Source: Pseudomonas maumuensis (lineage in GTDB: Bacteria; Pseudomonadota; Gammaproteobacteria; Pseudomonadales; Pseudomonadaceae). From it: DNA of 64,000 bases. The notes under the pieces are model-generated. The model saw only the letters and a program-made list of their open reading frames with translations. It was not told the DNA's origin and did not search any database. Below, piece after piece: positions 10,110-19,001 of the stretch. A program made the position numbers and the translations under genes. Each line of letters opens with the position of its first letter. Within the stretch, counting starts at the first letter, position 1. The stretch spans positions 620,001-684,000 of the forward strand of contig NZ_CP077077.1 of the NCBI RefSeq assembly GCF_019139675.1. The letters run 5' to 3'.

Positions 10110-11843
10110 TTAGTGGGCGCCAGGTGTTTTCGCCTGTTCCCCCGAAGCTGGCTGGGCTTCATTGCGCAGGGCTTGCTCGGCTTGTTGGCGGCGCAGGCGC
10201 TGCCAGTGGCTGATCACCGCCGGCGGCGCCCAGAGCTGCGGCTCAGAAGCTTCGAAACCTTCCCTTCGTTCTCGTTCGGCAACGCTTTGCCGCGCCAGTT
10301 CAAACGCCTGTTTCAGATCGTCGGTCTGGTTCAGCGCCTGGGCGAACAGGGCGTCGCCGAAGTAGGTGAAGTCGGCCTCTTCCGAGCAGCCGAACGAAAC
10401 CCGATCGGGGCGGGCGGCGGTCATGATCAGGGTTCGGTCGTCCTTGAGCGGGGCGATGTAGCCACCGGAGTAGCAGGCGGAGATGACGATCACCTTGTCG
10501 CGGTCCTTCAGCGGGGCGAGGGCGCTGGCCAGCTCGTCGGCGGAGAGGTCGGCCAGTTGCAGGCGTGGCTGGTCGAGCACCAGTTGGTGATCGTGGCTGC
10601 CATGGCTGGTCAGGTAGATGAACACCAGATCCTCGGGGCCGCTGCGCTCGGCCAAGGTGCGGGCAGCGCGGGTAATGTTCTCGCGGGTGGCCATGGGCCG
10701 GTCGGCCAGATGGTCGCGATGGTTGACCAAGGTGATCTGGCCATGGGCGCCGAAACGCACCTTGAGCATGTTGCTGACATAGTCGGCCTCGCGCAGGAAC
10801 ACGCTCTGCTGGCCGTCGCCGGCCACCACCAGGCTGTACAACTGCACTGGCGGGACTGACGTCGGCACCTTGGCCAGCGCATCGGCCAGCAGCTTGCCCT
10901 GGTTGAGCAGGGCCAGGTCGAGCGGGTCGGGCAAAAGCTTGCCCTGGGCGTCGCGCACGCGCACGCCGTTGACCCAGGTACCGGCTTCGCTGCGACCGTC
11001 CGGGTGGGTCAGCTTGCCACGCCCGTGGTAGGCATCGTCGGCGAAACCGCCGACATACTGGCTACCGTCGGCCAGTTGCAAGGTGCCGGTGCCAGCGAAG
11101 CGCCAGTCACGGAAGCCACCCTTGTAGCGGCTGCCATCGCTACCCAGCAGTTCGCCCTGGCCCACCAGCGAGCCATCCTTGAAGTCGCCTATCCAGACGT
11201 CGCCATCGGCGCTTTCATAGCGACCGCGGCCTTCGAGGCGATTGTCCTTGAACTCGCCGATGTACTGTTCGCCATCGGCGCTGTCGTAGGTGCCGGCCCC
11301 CTGTAGCTGACCATCGATGAAGTGGCCGCTGAACTGGTTGCCGCTGGCGTCGCTGCGCACCCCGGCGCCGTTGGGCTTACCTTTGGCGAACAGGCCCTGG
11401 TAGCGGCTGCCGTCAGCCAGCTCCAGCTGCCCCGCGCCTTCGTACTGGTCGTCCTTGAACTGACCGCGGTAGGTCTGGTCGTGTTGCTTGAGGGTGCCTT
11501 CGCCATCCCTGCGGCCATGCTTGAAGGTGCCGGCGTAATGGCTGCCGGGCGTGGTCAGGTCGCCCAGGCCCTGAAACAGGCCTTCACTGAACTGGCCACG
11601 GTAGACCTCGCCGTTGCTGCCATGCCACTCACCCTGGCCGTGCCACTGGCCGTCCTTGAAGGTGCCGGCGTACCAACTGCCGTTGGGGTAGTCGATGCGT
11701 CCCTCGCCCTGCAGCAAGCCGTTCACCACCTGGCCACGGTAGCGGCCGCCGTCGGGCAGGCGCGCGTCCGGCGGAGACAGGGATTCGCCTTCGCCACAGG
11801 CGGCGAGCAGCAGGATCAGGGTCAGGGGTAGCAGGGGGCGCAT
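10110..11843 (-). CDS. MORN-repeat lipoprotein with C-terminal C13 (legumain/caspase-like) peptidase domain
   Basis: 577 residues. A lipoprotein signal (LILLLAAC, Cys16) is followed by about 12 MORN repeats of 23 residues between 31 and 296, each of the form DG-x-x-Y-x-G-x-F-x-x-G-x-x-x-G-x-G. From about 335 a peptidase C13-type domain follows: the catalytic His414 in YLTSHGSHDH and Cys457 in VIVISACYSGGYI are intact. The tail is charged (RRQQAEQA). It should be a membrane-anchored, periplasm-facing cysteine protease with a lipid- or protein-binding beta scaffold. Start ATG 11843 follows GGAAG. I know of no substrate. The neighbours (phaJ4, SDR protein) do not suggest a pathway. Confidence 0.87.
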   Translation of the reverse strand: MRPLLPLTLILLLAACGEGESLSPPDARLPDGGRYRGQVVNGLLQGEGRIDYPNGSWYAGTFKDGQWHGQGEWHGSNGEVYRGQFSEGLFQGLGDLTTPGSHYAGTFKHGRRDGEGTLKQHDQTYRGQFKDDQYEGAGQLELADGSRYQGLFAKGKPNGAGVRSDASGNQFSGHFIDGQLQGAGTYDSADGEQYIGEFKDNRLEGRGRYESADGDVWIGDFKDGSLVGQGELLGSDGSRYKGGFRDWRFAGTGTLQLADGSQYVGGFADDAYHGRGKLTHPDGRSEAGTWVNGVRVRDAQGKLLPDPLDLALLNQGKLLADALAKVPTSVPPVQLYSLVVAGDGQQSVFLREADYVSNMLKVRFGAHGQITLVNHRDHLADRPMATRENITRAARTLAERSGPEDLVFIYLTSHGSHDHQLVLDQPRLQLADLSADELASALAPLKDRDKVIVISACYSGGYIAPLKDDRTLIMTAARPDRVSFGCSEEADFTYFGDALFAQALNQTDDLKQAFELARQSVAERERREGFEASEPQLWAPPAVISHWQRLRRQQAEQALRNEAQPASGEQAKTPGAH

Positions 11844-11949
11844 GGCGGCTTCCGGGGAAAACGATGCGCCGAGTATGCCGCAGAATACGCCAGGCCGTGA
11901 ATTGGGGCGCTGCGCGCCCCATTCGCCTGTTCCAGGCGTGGTGTGACGA

Positions 11950-12405
11950 TCAGACGAAGCAGAGTGACAGCGGCTCGGCGATGTAGGCAGGCTTCTCTTC
12001 GCCTTCAATTTCCAGGGTGACCGTGGCCTTCAGCAGCCACTGCCCAGGTTTCTTCTCGGTCGCGTCGGTCAGGTCGACCTTGAGTCGTACTTGACTGTCG
12101 ACCTTCACCGGCTGGATGAAGCGCACGCTGTCCAGGCCGTAGTTGACCACCATCTTCAGCCCCTCGGGCAGCACGAGGATGTCTTCCATCAGTTTGGGGA
12201 TCAGTGAAAGGGTGAGGAAACCGTGGGCGATAGTGGTGCCGAACGGGGTCTTCTTCGCCTTTTCGGGATCGACATGGATGAACTGGAAATCGCCGGTGGC
12301 CTCGGCGAACAGGTTGATGCGTTGTTGGTCGATCTTCAGCCATTGGGAACGACCCAGCTCCTTGCCAACGTACTGCGAAAGCTCTGTAACGGGTACATAG
12401 GGCAT
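11950..12405 (-). CDS. phaJ4: (R)-specific enoyl-CoA hydratase, MaoC/PhaJ4 type
   Basis: 151 residues forming one hot-dog MaoC domain. The hydratase-2 motif is ATGDFQFIHVDPEKAKKTPF, with the catalytic Asp and His in the order D-x4-H. Such enzymes hydrate trans-2-enoyl-CoA to (R)-3-hydroxyacyl-CoA and can feed medium-chain polyhydroxyalkanoate synthesis from beta-oxidation. In P. aeruginosa the protein in this genomic position is PhaJ4. The gene is divergent from the lrgA-like gene. Confidence 0.88.
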   Translation of the reverse strand: MPYVPVTELSQYVGKELGRSQWLKIDQQRINLFAEATGDFQFIHVDPEKAKKTPFGTTIAHGFLTLSLIPKLMEDILVLPEGLKMVVNYGLDSVRFIQPVKVDSQVRLKVDLTDATEKKPGQWLLKATVTLEIEGEEKPAYIAEPLSLCFV

Positions 12406-12523
12406 CGCGACATCTCCAGATTGTCATTTGGTACGAGTGTGCAAGATCAGCACGGCGAACCGTTTCAGTCAAGTTGCCCGCTTTTCGCCGAACATCGCCT
12501 TATAGGCAGTTGCTTAGCGTGCT

Positions 12524-12529
12524 TATAAT
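12524..12529 (+). promoter_or_regulatory. Candidate -10 box (TATAAT) for the lrgA-like gene
   Basis: A perfect TATAAT lies 27 bases before the lrgA-like ATG. I see no good -35 hexamer at the right spacing, so it may need an activator or the real promoter may differ. It is within the intergenic region shared with phaJ4. Confidence 0.45.
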
Positions 12530-12556
12530 GGCCGCCATGCTCTGACGGAGGTCCGT

Positions 12557-12919
12557 ATGCTGTTGCGTGGTTTGACCTGGCTGGTGCTGTTCCAGTTGCT
12601 GGGGACGGCGATCAACCACTTGTTCCTGCACATCCTGCCCGGGCCCATCATCGGCCTGTTGCTGCTGCTGGTGTTCCTGATGGTTCGTGGCGAAGTCGGC
12701 CAGCCGCTCAACGAAGCCGCCGGCAGCCTGCTGCGCTACCTGCCGCTGCTGCTGGTGCCGCCGGCGGTGGGGGTGATGGTCTATGCCAGGGACATCGCCG
12801 CCGATTTCTGGGCGATCGTCGGGGCGCTGTTGATCTCCTGCCTGGCGACCCTGGTGTTCGTCGGCGTGCTGATGCAGAAGCTCATCCAGCGCCAGGGCAG
12901 GCATGAGGAGCAGCCATGA
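12557..12919 (+). CDS. CidA/LrgA-family membrane protein
   Basis: 120 residues with four membrane helices (LVLFQLLGTAINHLF, GPIIGLLLLLVFLMV, LLRYLPLLLVPPAVGVMV, FWAIVGALLISCLATLVF), the whole CidA/LrgA domain. These small holin-like proteins work with an LrgB partner; roles proposed elsewhere include control of cell lysis and export of pyruvate or other overflow metabolites. GGAGG lies well placed before the ATG. Its last four bases overlap the lrgB start, so they form one unit. Confidence 0.92.
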   Translation: MLLRGLTWLVLFQLLGTAINHLFLHILPGPIIGLLLLLVFLMVRGEVGQPLNEAAGSLLRYLPLLLVPPAVGVMVYARDIAADFWAIVGALLISCLATLVFVGVLMQKLIQRQGRHEEQP

Positions 12920-13632
12920 CCCTCGATTGGCACGGCGCGCTCGACGCGGTCATCCACCATCCCCTGTTCGGTATCGGCATCACGTTGGCCGCCTACCAGC
13001 TGGTGCTGGCAGGTTATGAAAAGACCCGCTGGATCTTCCTGCAACCGGTGCTGGTGTCGATGCTGGTGGTGATCGGCATCCTGCTTGTCTGCGGCATCGA
13101 CTATGCCGAGTACCGCAAGAGCACCGAGATCATGAACATCCTTCTGGGCCCGGCCACCGTGGCCCTGGCGGTGCCGCTCTACCTGAACCTGCGGCGGATC
13201 CGCCAGCTGTTCTGGCCGACATTTACTACGCTGGTAATCGGAGGCCTGTTCGCCACCGTGGCATGCCTGGCGCTGGGCTGGTGGTTCGGCGCCGAGCACA
13301 TGATCCTGATGACCATGGCGCCGAAGTCGGTCACCTCGCCGATCGCCATGCTGGTGGCCGAGCAGATTGGTGGTGTGGCGGCCCTGGCCGCGGTGTTCGT
13401 GCTGATCACCGGGGTGATCGGCGCGATCTTCGGCCCGGCGCTGCTGAGCCGCTTCGGCGTGCTCAGCCCCGAGGCCCGGGGCATGGCGCTGGGCGTCACC
13501 GCTCACGCAGTGGGCACGTCGGTGGCCTTGCAGGAAAGTGACGAATGCGGCGCCTTCGCCGCGCTGGCGATGAGCCTGATGGGGGTGGCCACGGCGGTGT
13601 TCCTGCCGTTGGCGGTCAGCCTGGTGGCTTGA
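12916..13632 (+). CDS. lrgB: LrgB-family membrane protein
   Basis: 238 residues with about seven hydrophobic helices, full length for LrgB/CidB. The conserved stretch MAPKSVTSPIAMLVAEQIGG and the glycine-rich end GMALGVTAHAVGTSVALQES are hallmarks of the family. It starts inside the end of the lrgA-like gene (ATGA overlap), the usual pair. No LytR/LytS or LysR regulator is next to it, in contrast to Firmicutes. Confidence 0.94.
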   Translation: MTLDWHGALDAVIHHPLFGIGITLAAYQLVLAGYEKTRWIFLQPVLVSMLVVIGILLVCGIDYAEYRKSTEIMNILLGPATVALAVPLYLNLRRIRQLFWPTFTTLVIGGLFATVACLALGWWFGAEHMILMTMAPKSVTSPIAMLVAEQIGGVAALAAVFVLITGVIGAIFGPALLSRFGVLSPEARGMALGVTAHAVGTSVALQESDECGAFAALAMSLMGVATAVFLPLAVSLVA

Positions 13633-13641
13633 GGAATCGAG

Positions 13642-14232
13642 ATGACATTACCGCTGTTTCCCCTCAATACCGTGCTGTTCCCCGGTTGCCTGCTCGATCT
13701 GCAGATCTTCGAGGCGCGCTACCTGGACATGATCGGCCGTTGCATGAAACAGGGTGAAGGCTTCGGCGTGGTATGCATCCTGGAAGGCGAGCAGGTGGGC
13801 AAGGCGGCGCCGGTGGTGGCGTCGGTCGGCTGCGAGGCACTGATCCGCGACTTCGTGCAGCAGGACAACGGCCTGCTGGGTATTCGCGTCGAAGGCGTGC
13901 GGCGTTTTCGTGTCGAGCGCACCGAGGTGCAGAAGGACCAGTTGATGGTCGGCGAGGTGCAGTGGCTGTCGGAACTGGCGGACGGCCCGCTGCAGGAGCA
14001 GGACGATGACCTGCTGGCGCTGCTGCTGGCCTTGGGCGAACACCCGATGGTCGAGGCGCTGGACATGCCGCGGGATGTCGACGGGCGACAGGCGCTGGCC
14101 AACCAGTTGGCCTACCTGTTGCCGTTCGTGGAAGAGGACAAGCTCGACCTGCTGGCCATCGACTCGCCGCAGTTGAGGCTGCAAGCGATCCAGGCGTTGC
14201 TGGAGCGGATCCAGGGCGAATTGTTCGCCTGA
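13642..14232 (+). CDS. LON substrate-binding-domain protein
   Basis: 196 residues consisting only of the N-terminal LON domain: LPLFPLNTVLFPGCLLDLQIFEARYLDMI and FGVVCILEGEQVG are the family's signature segments. No ATPase or protease domain is present, so it is not a protease; these stand-alone proteins are of unknown role in bacteria. It follows lrgB after 9 bases and is probably co-transcribed. Confidence 0.9.
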   Translation: MTLPLFPLNTVLFPGCLLDLQIFEARYLDMIGRCMKQGEGFGVVCILEGEQVGKAAPVVASVGCEALIRDFVQQDNGLLGIRVEGVRRFRVERTEVQKDQLMVGEVQWLSELADGPLQEQDDDLLALLLALGEHPMVEALDMPRDVDGRQALANQLAYLLPFVEEDKLDLLAIDSPQLRLQAIQALLERIQGELFA

Positions 14233-14241
14233 ACCATCCAG

Positions 14242-14270
14242 GCCCGCTCCGATGTTCGGTAGGAGCGGGC
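14242..14270. terminator. Hairpin between convergent LON and DedA-PAP2 genes
   Basis: GCCCGCTCC (14242-14250) pairs perfectly with GGAGCGGGC (14262-14270) around an 11-base loop. It begins 10 bases after the LON-protein stop and ends 17 before the stop of the opposite gene. No T tract follows, so its action as a terminator is a guess. Confidence 0.5.
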
Positions 14271-14286
14271 TGCCCAGTGATGGCCG

Positions 14287-15603
14287 TCAGTATTGGTAGC
14301 GCAGCAACGCCTTGGGCAGCGCGTGCAGGGCAAAGAACGTCAGCAACGCGATGCACGCTGGCAACACCAGCCACCATACCCGCTGCGGCAGCGCCGTGAG
14401 CGGCTGGCGATATTGCACCAGGGTCAGGCCCAGCGCGCACACGCAGCATGCCAGCAGCGCGCCGGCGAGGATGTCGGTCGGCCAGTGCGCGCCCAGGTAT
14501 ACCCGCGACAGCGCGATGGCCAGGGCCGGAATGCATCCCAGCAGCACCCAGGTCAGGCGCATGCGCGGCGGCTGGCCGCGCCCGGCCAGCACCGCCAGCA
14601 CCAGGAAGAAGGCGAACGATGCCGAGCTATGCCCGCTGGGCATGCTGTAGCTGGTCAGCGGGTCGGTCAGCACCTCGGGGCGGGCGCGGGCGAACAACCA
14701 TTTCAGCGTGCCGTTGGCCAGGGCTGTGCCGATCAGTGTCGCGCCGGCGAACAGCGCGTGGCGCCATTGCCGGGCCAGCAGCAACAGGCCCGTGAGCAGG
14801 CCACCGAGGAAGAACTGGGTACGGAAGTCTCCCAGGCGGGTAATTACCACCACGGCGCCGTCGATGGCCTGGCTGCGGTGCTCCTGCACCAGGGTCATCA
14901 CGCCCTGGTCGAATTCGCTCAAGTAGCGCCAGCCGATGAACAGCGCGGCTACCGCCAGGCCGCTGAGGGCGGCGATCAGGCGGGTGCCGTGGCGTTGATC
15001 GCGGATGCTGGTGCTCAGGCTCAGGCCGATCAGCACCGCCAGGGTGCCCATGACAATCCCCGCGTCCAGCCAGAAGCCCTCCGGCAGTGGCAGGCGCATC
15101 GCCGCGCCGGTGGCCCAGCCGGGCAGCAGGTAGGCCACCGACCAACCGGCGCCAGCCACCAGGCTTACCGCGATGAAGCGCGGCAGGGGCATGTCGAACA
15201 TGCCGGCGACCATCGGCAGCATCGGCCGCAGCGGGCCGATGAAGCGGCCGACCAGCAGGCTGGCGATACCATAGCGCTGGAAGTACGCCTCGGCGCTGCC
15301 GATCCACTCCGGGTGGCTGCGCAGCAACGGCAGGCGGCGGATGTTCTGGTGGAAGTACTTGCCGATGGCGTAGGAGATCGCGTCGCCGAGCATGCCACCG
15401 AGGAAGCCCAGCAATAGCGTTTCGCCCAGGCTGAAGGTGCCGCTGCCGGCCAGCACGGCGACCGCGAACAACAGCACGGTGCCGGGCACGACGATGCCGG
15501 CGATGGCCAGGCATTCGACGCAGGCCACGACGAAGATTGCCAGGCCCAGCCACTGTGGGTTGGCGCCAAGCCAGGTGGTCAGGCTGTCCAGCCATTGGCC
15601 CAT
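14287..15603 (-). CDS. DedA (VTT) - PAP2 phosphatase fusion membrane protein
   Basis: 438 residues with about a dozen membrane helices. Residues 1-200 form a DedA/VTT domain (FLGGMLGDAISYAIGKYF, GRFIGPLRPMLPMVAGMF). The second half is a PAP2 acid phosphatase with all three motifs: KWLFARARP, SYSMPSGHSS and SRVYLGAHWPTD. It probably handles a lipid phosphate such as undecaprenyl pyrophosphate or phosphatidate, the DedA part moving lipid across the bilayer; substrate is unknown. It ends 3 bases... its start lies 3 bases after the glycosylase stop, so the two genes form one unit. Confidence 0.9.
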   Translation of the reverse strand: MGQWLDSLTTWLGANPQWLGLAIFVVACVECLAIAGIVVPGTVLLFAVAVLAGSGTFSLGETLLLGFLGGMLGDAISYAIGKYFHQNIRRLPLLRSHPEWIGSAEAYFQRYGIASLLVGRFIGPLRPMLPMVAGMFDMPLPRFIAVSLVAGAGWSVAYLLPGWATGAAMRLPLPEGFWLDAGIVMGTLAVLIGLSLSTSIRDQRHGTRLIAALSGLAVAALFIGWRYLSEFDQGVMTLVQEHRSQAIDGAVVVITRLGDFRTQFFLGGLLTGLLLLARQWRHALFAGATLIGTALANGTLKWLFARARPEVLTDPLTSYSMPSGHSSASFAFFLVLAVLAGRGQPPRMRLTWVLLGCIPALAIALSRVYLGAHWPTDILAGALLACCVCALGLTLVQYRQPLTALPQRVWWLVLPACIALLTFFALHALPKALLRYQY

Positions 15604-15606
15604 GGT

Positions 15607-16299
15607 TCAGTTTCCTTGTTCAAGCATGAAGAAGTCTTGCCCTTCGACCTGGCCGCGTCGCAGCGGGTTTCGGGTGCAGTGGCGGGCGTAATCGGCATCT
15701 ACGAAGCGGTAGGGCAAATGTTCGTCGCGGCCATGGGGTATGCCCAGGCGGGTGGTCTGGATCACCCGGGGGACCGCGATGCCGCAATCCTCGACGTACA
15801 GGCGCTCGGGGTCGAAACGCCGGGCATCCCAGTGCGGCACCTTCAGGCCCATGGCGCGGCACAGCAGGGTCTGGCCGTTGCACAGGCGCTCGGGCGGGCG
15901 CAGGTTGCCGCTGGCGTCGGGGTTGTTCAGTTGCATCCGGGCCAGGCTGTTGGCGTCGGAGATGGCGTCGATCCAGGGATAGGCGGACTTGATCAGCACC
16001 GCGTTGCCCGGGCCCTGGGCGCTGAAGTTCAGTGAGTCGCCGCCGCGGGCGTAGTACATGTAGATATGCCCGCCATCGAGGAACAGCGCCTTGCGCTTCT
16101 CGGTGAAACCCAGGGACGCATGGCTGCCCTTGTCGGTGAGGTAGTAGGCCTCGGTTTCGATGATGCGCGCCGCCAGCCAGAGCTCGCCCTGGCGGTGACG
16201 GATGACTTTGCCCAGCAGGTCGCGGGCGAGGGTCTGCGCATCGCGATCGAAGAAACTGTCGGGCAGGGCGCGGGCCGGGCAGGGGGCTGGGGCGGGCAT
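15607..16299 (-). CDS. 3-methyladenine DNA glycosylase (Mpg/AAG family)
   Basis: 230 residues, the size of bacterial AAG-type enzymes, which cut out alkylated or deaminated purines. Family features include ARDLLGKVIRHRQGELWLAARIIETEAY (read in two parts), GHIYMYYARGGDSLNF and CNGQTLLCRAMGLKVP. I chose the ATG at 16299; a longer frame to 16386 adds unconserved residues. The gene is followed after 3 bases by the DedA-PAP2 gene. Confidence 0.92.
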   Translation of the reverse strand: MPAPAPCPARALPDSFFDRDAQTLARDLLGKVIRHRQGELWLAARIIETEAYYLTDKGSHASLGFTEKRKALFLDGGHIYMYYARGGDSLNFSAQGPGNAVLIKSAYPWIDAISDANSLARMQLNNPDASGNLRPPERLCNGQTLLCRAMGLKVPHWDARRFDPERLYVEDCGIAVPRVIQTTRLGIPHGRDEHLPYRFVDADYARHCTRNPLRRGQVEGQDFFMLEQGN

Positions 16300-16546
16300 A
16301 CGAGCGGTTCGTGGCTGTGAAGGCGGCGATGATAGCAATGAATGGCTTAATCGAGGCTGAATCAGATTGACGCCATCGCCAGGCAAGCCGGCTCGCGCAA
16401 TGTTGCCTGGAGCGCGCGACGGGCGTGGGGTTCGCGATGAAACTGAGGTGTTTTCCGATACGGGTGGTTACATCTTTCCTACGTAAAGCCGGCAAGCATT
16501 TTCTACCATCCGCCACCCGCCGCTGGGCGTACCCGAGCGCTCCAGT

Positions 16547-16552
16547 TATAAT
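16547..16552 (+). promoter_or_regulatory. Candidate -10 box (TATAAT) for proA
   Basis: A perfect TATAAT lies 34 bases upstream of the proA ATG. The -35 region is poor (TGGGCG at 17-base spacing). The preceding 287 bases between the glycosylase and proA contain nothing else I can identify. Confidence 0.5.
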
Positions 16553-16586
16553 CAGCCGATTTCCCCTTTGCCAAGACACCGAACCC

Positions 16587-17858
16587 ATGACCGAGTCCGT
16601 TCTTGACTACATGACCCGCCTGGGTCGCGCCGCCCGTGAGGCCTCGCGGGTGATCGGCCGTGCCAGCACCGCGCAGAAGAACCGCGCCCTGCAGGCCACC
16701 GCCGACGCTCTCGACGCGGCCCGCGACGCGCTCACCGCAGCCAACGAACAGGACCTGGCCAATGGCCGTAAGAACGGCCTGGAAGCCGCGCTGCTCGAGC
16801 GCCTGGCGCTTACCCCGGCGCGCATCGACGGCATGATCACCGGCCTGCGCCAGGTGGCCAGCCTGCCGGACCCGGTCGGTGCCCTCCGCGACATGAGCTA
16901 CCGCCCGTCGGGGATCCAGGTCGGCAAGATGCGCGTGCCGTTGGGGGTGATCGGTATCATCTACGAGTCGCGCCCCAACGTGACCATCGACGCCGCCAGC
17001 CTGTGCCTGAAATCGGGCAACGCCACCATCCTGCGCGGCGGCTCCGAAGCCATTCATTCCAACCGTGCCATCGCCACCTGCATCCAGCGTGGCCTGGCCG
17101 AGGCCGGCCTGCCGCCGGCAGTGGTGCAGGTGGTCGAGACCACCGACCGCGAAGCCGTGGGCGCGCTGATCAGCATGCCGGAATTCGTCGATGTCATCGT
17201 GCCCCGTGGCGGCCGCGGCCTGATCGAACGCATCAGCCGCGATGCCCGTGTACCGGTGATCAAGCACCTGGACGGTATCTGCCACATTTTCGTCGATGCT
17301 CATGCCGACCTGGACAAGGCCTGGCGGGTTGCCTTCAACGCCAAGACGTATCGCTACGGTATCTGCGGCGCGATGGAGACGCTGTTGGTGGATGCGTCGG
17401 TGGCCGAGCGCTTCCTGCCGGAAATGGCCCGCCGTTTCCAGGACAAGGGCGTCGAACTGCGCGGTTGCGAGCGCACCCGGGCGTTCATCGACGCCAAGCC
17501 GGCCAGCGAAGACGACTGGCACACCGAATACCTCGACGCGATCCTGTCGATTCGCGTCGTCGATGGCCTGGAGCAGGCCATCGAGCACATCAACCATTAC
17601 GGCTCGCACCACACCGATTCGATCATCACCGAGCATCAGGGCCAGGCCCGGCGCTTCATGGCCGAGGTCGACTCGGCGTCGGTCATGCTCAACACCCCGA
17701 CCTGCTTCGCCGACGGCTTCGAATACGGTCTGGGCGCGGAAATCGGTATCTCCACCGACAAGTTGCATGCCCGCGGCCCGGTCGGCCTGGAAGGCCTGAC
17801 CTGCGAGAAATACGTGGTGATCGGCGATGGCCAGCTGCGCGGCCAGGAGCCGTGCTGA
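16587..17858 (+). CDS. proA: Gamma-glutamyl phosphate reductase
   Basis: 423 residues, full length. ProA reduces gamma-glutamyl phosphate with NADPH to glutamate semialdehyde in proline synthesis. Motifs: [38 protein letters not shown], and the active Cys in [20 protein letters not shown]. The ATG at 16587 gives the canonical N-terminus ([13 protein letters not shown]); an in-frame ATG at 16425 would add 54 unconserved residues across the promoter. It heads a run of closely packed genes through rlpA. Confidence 0.97.
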   Translation: MTESVLDYMTRLGRAAREASRVIGRASTAQKNRALQATADALDAARDALTAANEQDLANGRKNGLEAALLERLALTPARIDGMITGLRQVASLPDPVGALRDMSYRPSGIQVGKMRVPLGVIGIIYESRPNVTIDAASLCLKSGNATILRGGSEAIHSNRAIATCIQRGLAEAGLPPAVVQVVETTDREAVGALISMPEFVDVIVPRGGRGLIERISRDARVPVIKHLDGICHIFVDAHADLDKAWRVAFNAKTYRYGICGAMETLLVDASVAERFLPEMARRFQDKGVELRGCERTRAFIDAKPASEDDWHTEYLDAILSIRVVDGLEQAIEHINHYGSHHTDSIITEHQGQARRFMAEVDSASVMLNTPTCFADGFEYGLGAEIGISTDKLHARGPVGLEGLTCEKYVVIGDGQLRGQEPC

Positions 17859-17859
17859 G

Positions 17860-18519
17860 TTGAGCAACCCTGTCGCAGTCCGGCGCGTCGGCATTCTCGG
17901 CGGCACCTTCGACCCGGTGCATATCGGTCACCTGCGCAGTGCGCTGGAAGTCGCCGAATTCATGTGCCTGGACGAACTGCGCCTGCTGCCCAACGCCCGG
18001 CCGCCGCACCGCGACACCCCGCTGGTGGCCGCGCAGGACCGCCTGGCCATGGTGCGTGGCGCCGTGCAGGGTGTCGAGCGCCTGAGCGTGGATGCCCGCG
18101 AGCTGGCCCGCGACAAGCCGTCGTACACCATCGACACGCTGGAGTCGATCCGCGGCGAACTGAACGCGCACGACCAGTTGTTCCTGGTGCTGGGCTGGGA
18201 CGCATTCTGCGGCCTGCCCAGCTGGCATCGCTGGGAAGAGCTGCTGCAACACTGTCACATCCTGGTGCTGCAACGCCCGGATGCCGATGTCGAACCCCCT
18301 GACGAGCTGCGCAACCTGCTGGCGGCGCGCTCGGAGAGCGATCCCACCGCCATGTCCGGCCCGGCGGGGCACATTTCGTTCGTCTGGCAGACCCCGCTCG
18401 CGGTGTCCGCCACGCAGATCCGACAGCTGCTGGCCAGCGGCAAGTCGGTGCGGTTCCTGGTGCCGGACGCAGTACTGGCCTACATCGAGGCGCACGACCT
18501 GTATCGTGCGTCCAACTGA
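17860..18519 (+). CDS. nadD: Nicotinate-nucleotide adenylyltransferase
   Basis: 219 residues. It adenylates nicotinate mononucleotide in NAD synthesis. The nucleotidyltransferase signature [15 protein letters not shown] is at the N-terminus, and the C-terminal [20 protein letters not shown] is the second family motif. The start is a TTG one base after the proA stop (TGAGTTG); earlier starts would overlap proA. Nearness to rsfS is common in proteobacteria. Confidence 0.96.
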   Translation: MSNPVAVRRVGILGGTFDPVHIGHLRSALEVAEFMCLDELRLLPNARPPHRDTPLVAAQDRLAMVRGAVQGVERLSVDARELARDKPSYTIDTLESIRGELNAHDQLFLVLGWDAFCGLPSWHRWEELLQHCHILVLQRPDADVEPPDELRNLLAARSESDPTAMSGPAGHISFVWQTPLAVSATQIRQLLASGKSVRFLVPDAVLAYIEAHDLYRASN

Positions 18520-18563
18520 CGGCGCCCGTGGGCGCCTCAATCAATGAGTTGAACGAGTTTTAT

Positions 18564-18992
18564 ATGACCAAGCAGAAAATCAACGGCATCAGCGGCGAAG
18601 AACTGGTCGAACTGACCAAGGCCGCGCTGGAAGACGTCAAGGCCCAGGACATCCAGGTCATCGACGTGCGTGAAAAGCACAGCCTGACCGACTACATGAT
18701 CATCGCCACCGGTACTTCCAACCGCCAGATCAACGCGATGCTGGAAAAGGTCCGTGAAGCGGTCAAGGCCAAGGGCGCACAGCCACTGGGCGAAGAAGGC
18801 AAGGGCGACAGCGACTGGGTGCTGCTGGACCTGAACGACGTCATCGTGCACATGATGACCGCCGCCGCCCGCCAGTTCTACGACCTGGAGCGCCTGTGGC
18901 TGGGCGCCGAGCAGAGCCGTGCCAACGACGGCAAGCACCACAGCCCGGAGCACGCTCACGAGTACTCCGACAAGCTCAAGGACCGGGAATAA
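18564..18992 (+). CDS. rsfS: Ribosomal silencing factor RsfS
   Basis: 142 residues. RsfS binds L14 on the large subunit and blocks subunit joining when nutrients run out. Conserved segments: KAQDIQVIDVREKHSLTDY, TGTSNRQINAM, and WVLLDLNDVIVHMM. The ATG at 18564 gives the normal start. The C-terminus carries an extra charged, histidine-rich tail (HHSPEHAHEYSDKLKDRE) typical of pseudomonads. It sits between nadD and rlmH. Confidence 0.96.
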   Translation: MTKQKINGISGEELVELTKAALEDVKAQDIQVIDVREKHSLTDYMIIATGTSNRQINAMLEKVREAVKAKGAQPLGEEGKGDSDWVLLDLNDVIVHMMTAAARQFYDLERLWLGAEQSRANDGKHHSPEHAHEYSDKLKDRE

Positions 18993-19001
18993 GGAAGCGT
19001 C

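Noticed and set aside
10900..11760. Tandem 69-base periodic repeat, at first sight like a CRISPR or minisatellite
   Set aside because: The period equals 23 codons and the sequence encodes MORN repeats; the copies vary at third positions and have no spacers.
16425..16586. N-terminal extension of proA
   Set aside because: Residues are unconserved and the stretch includes the TATAAT promoter box.
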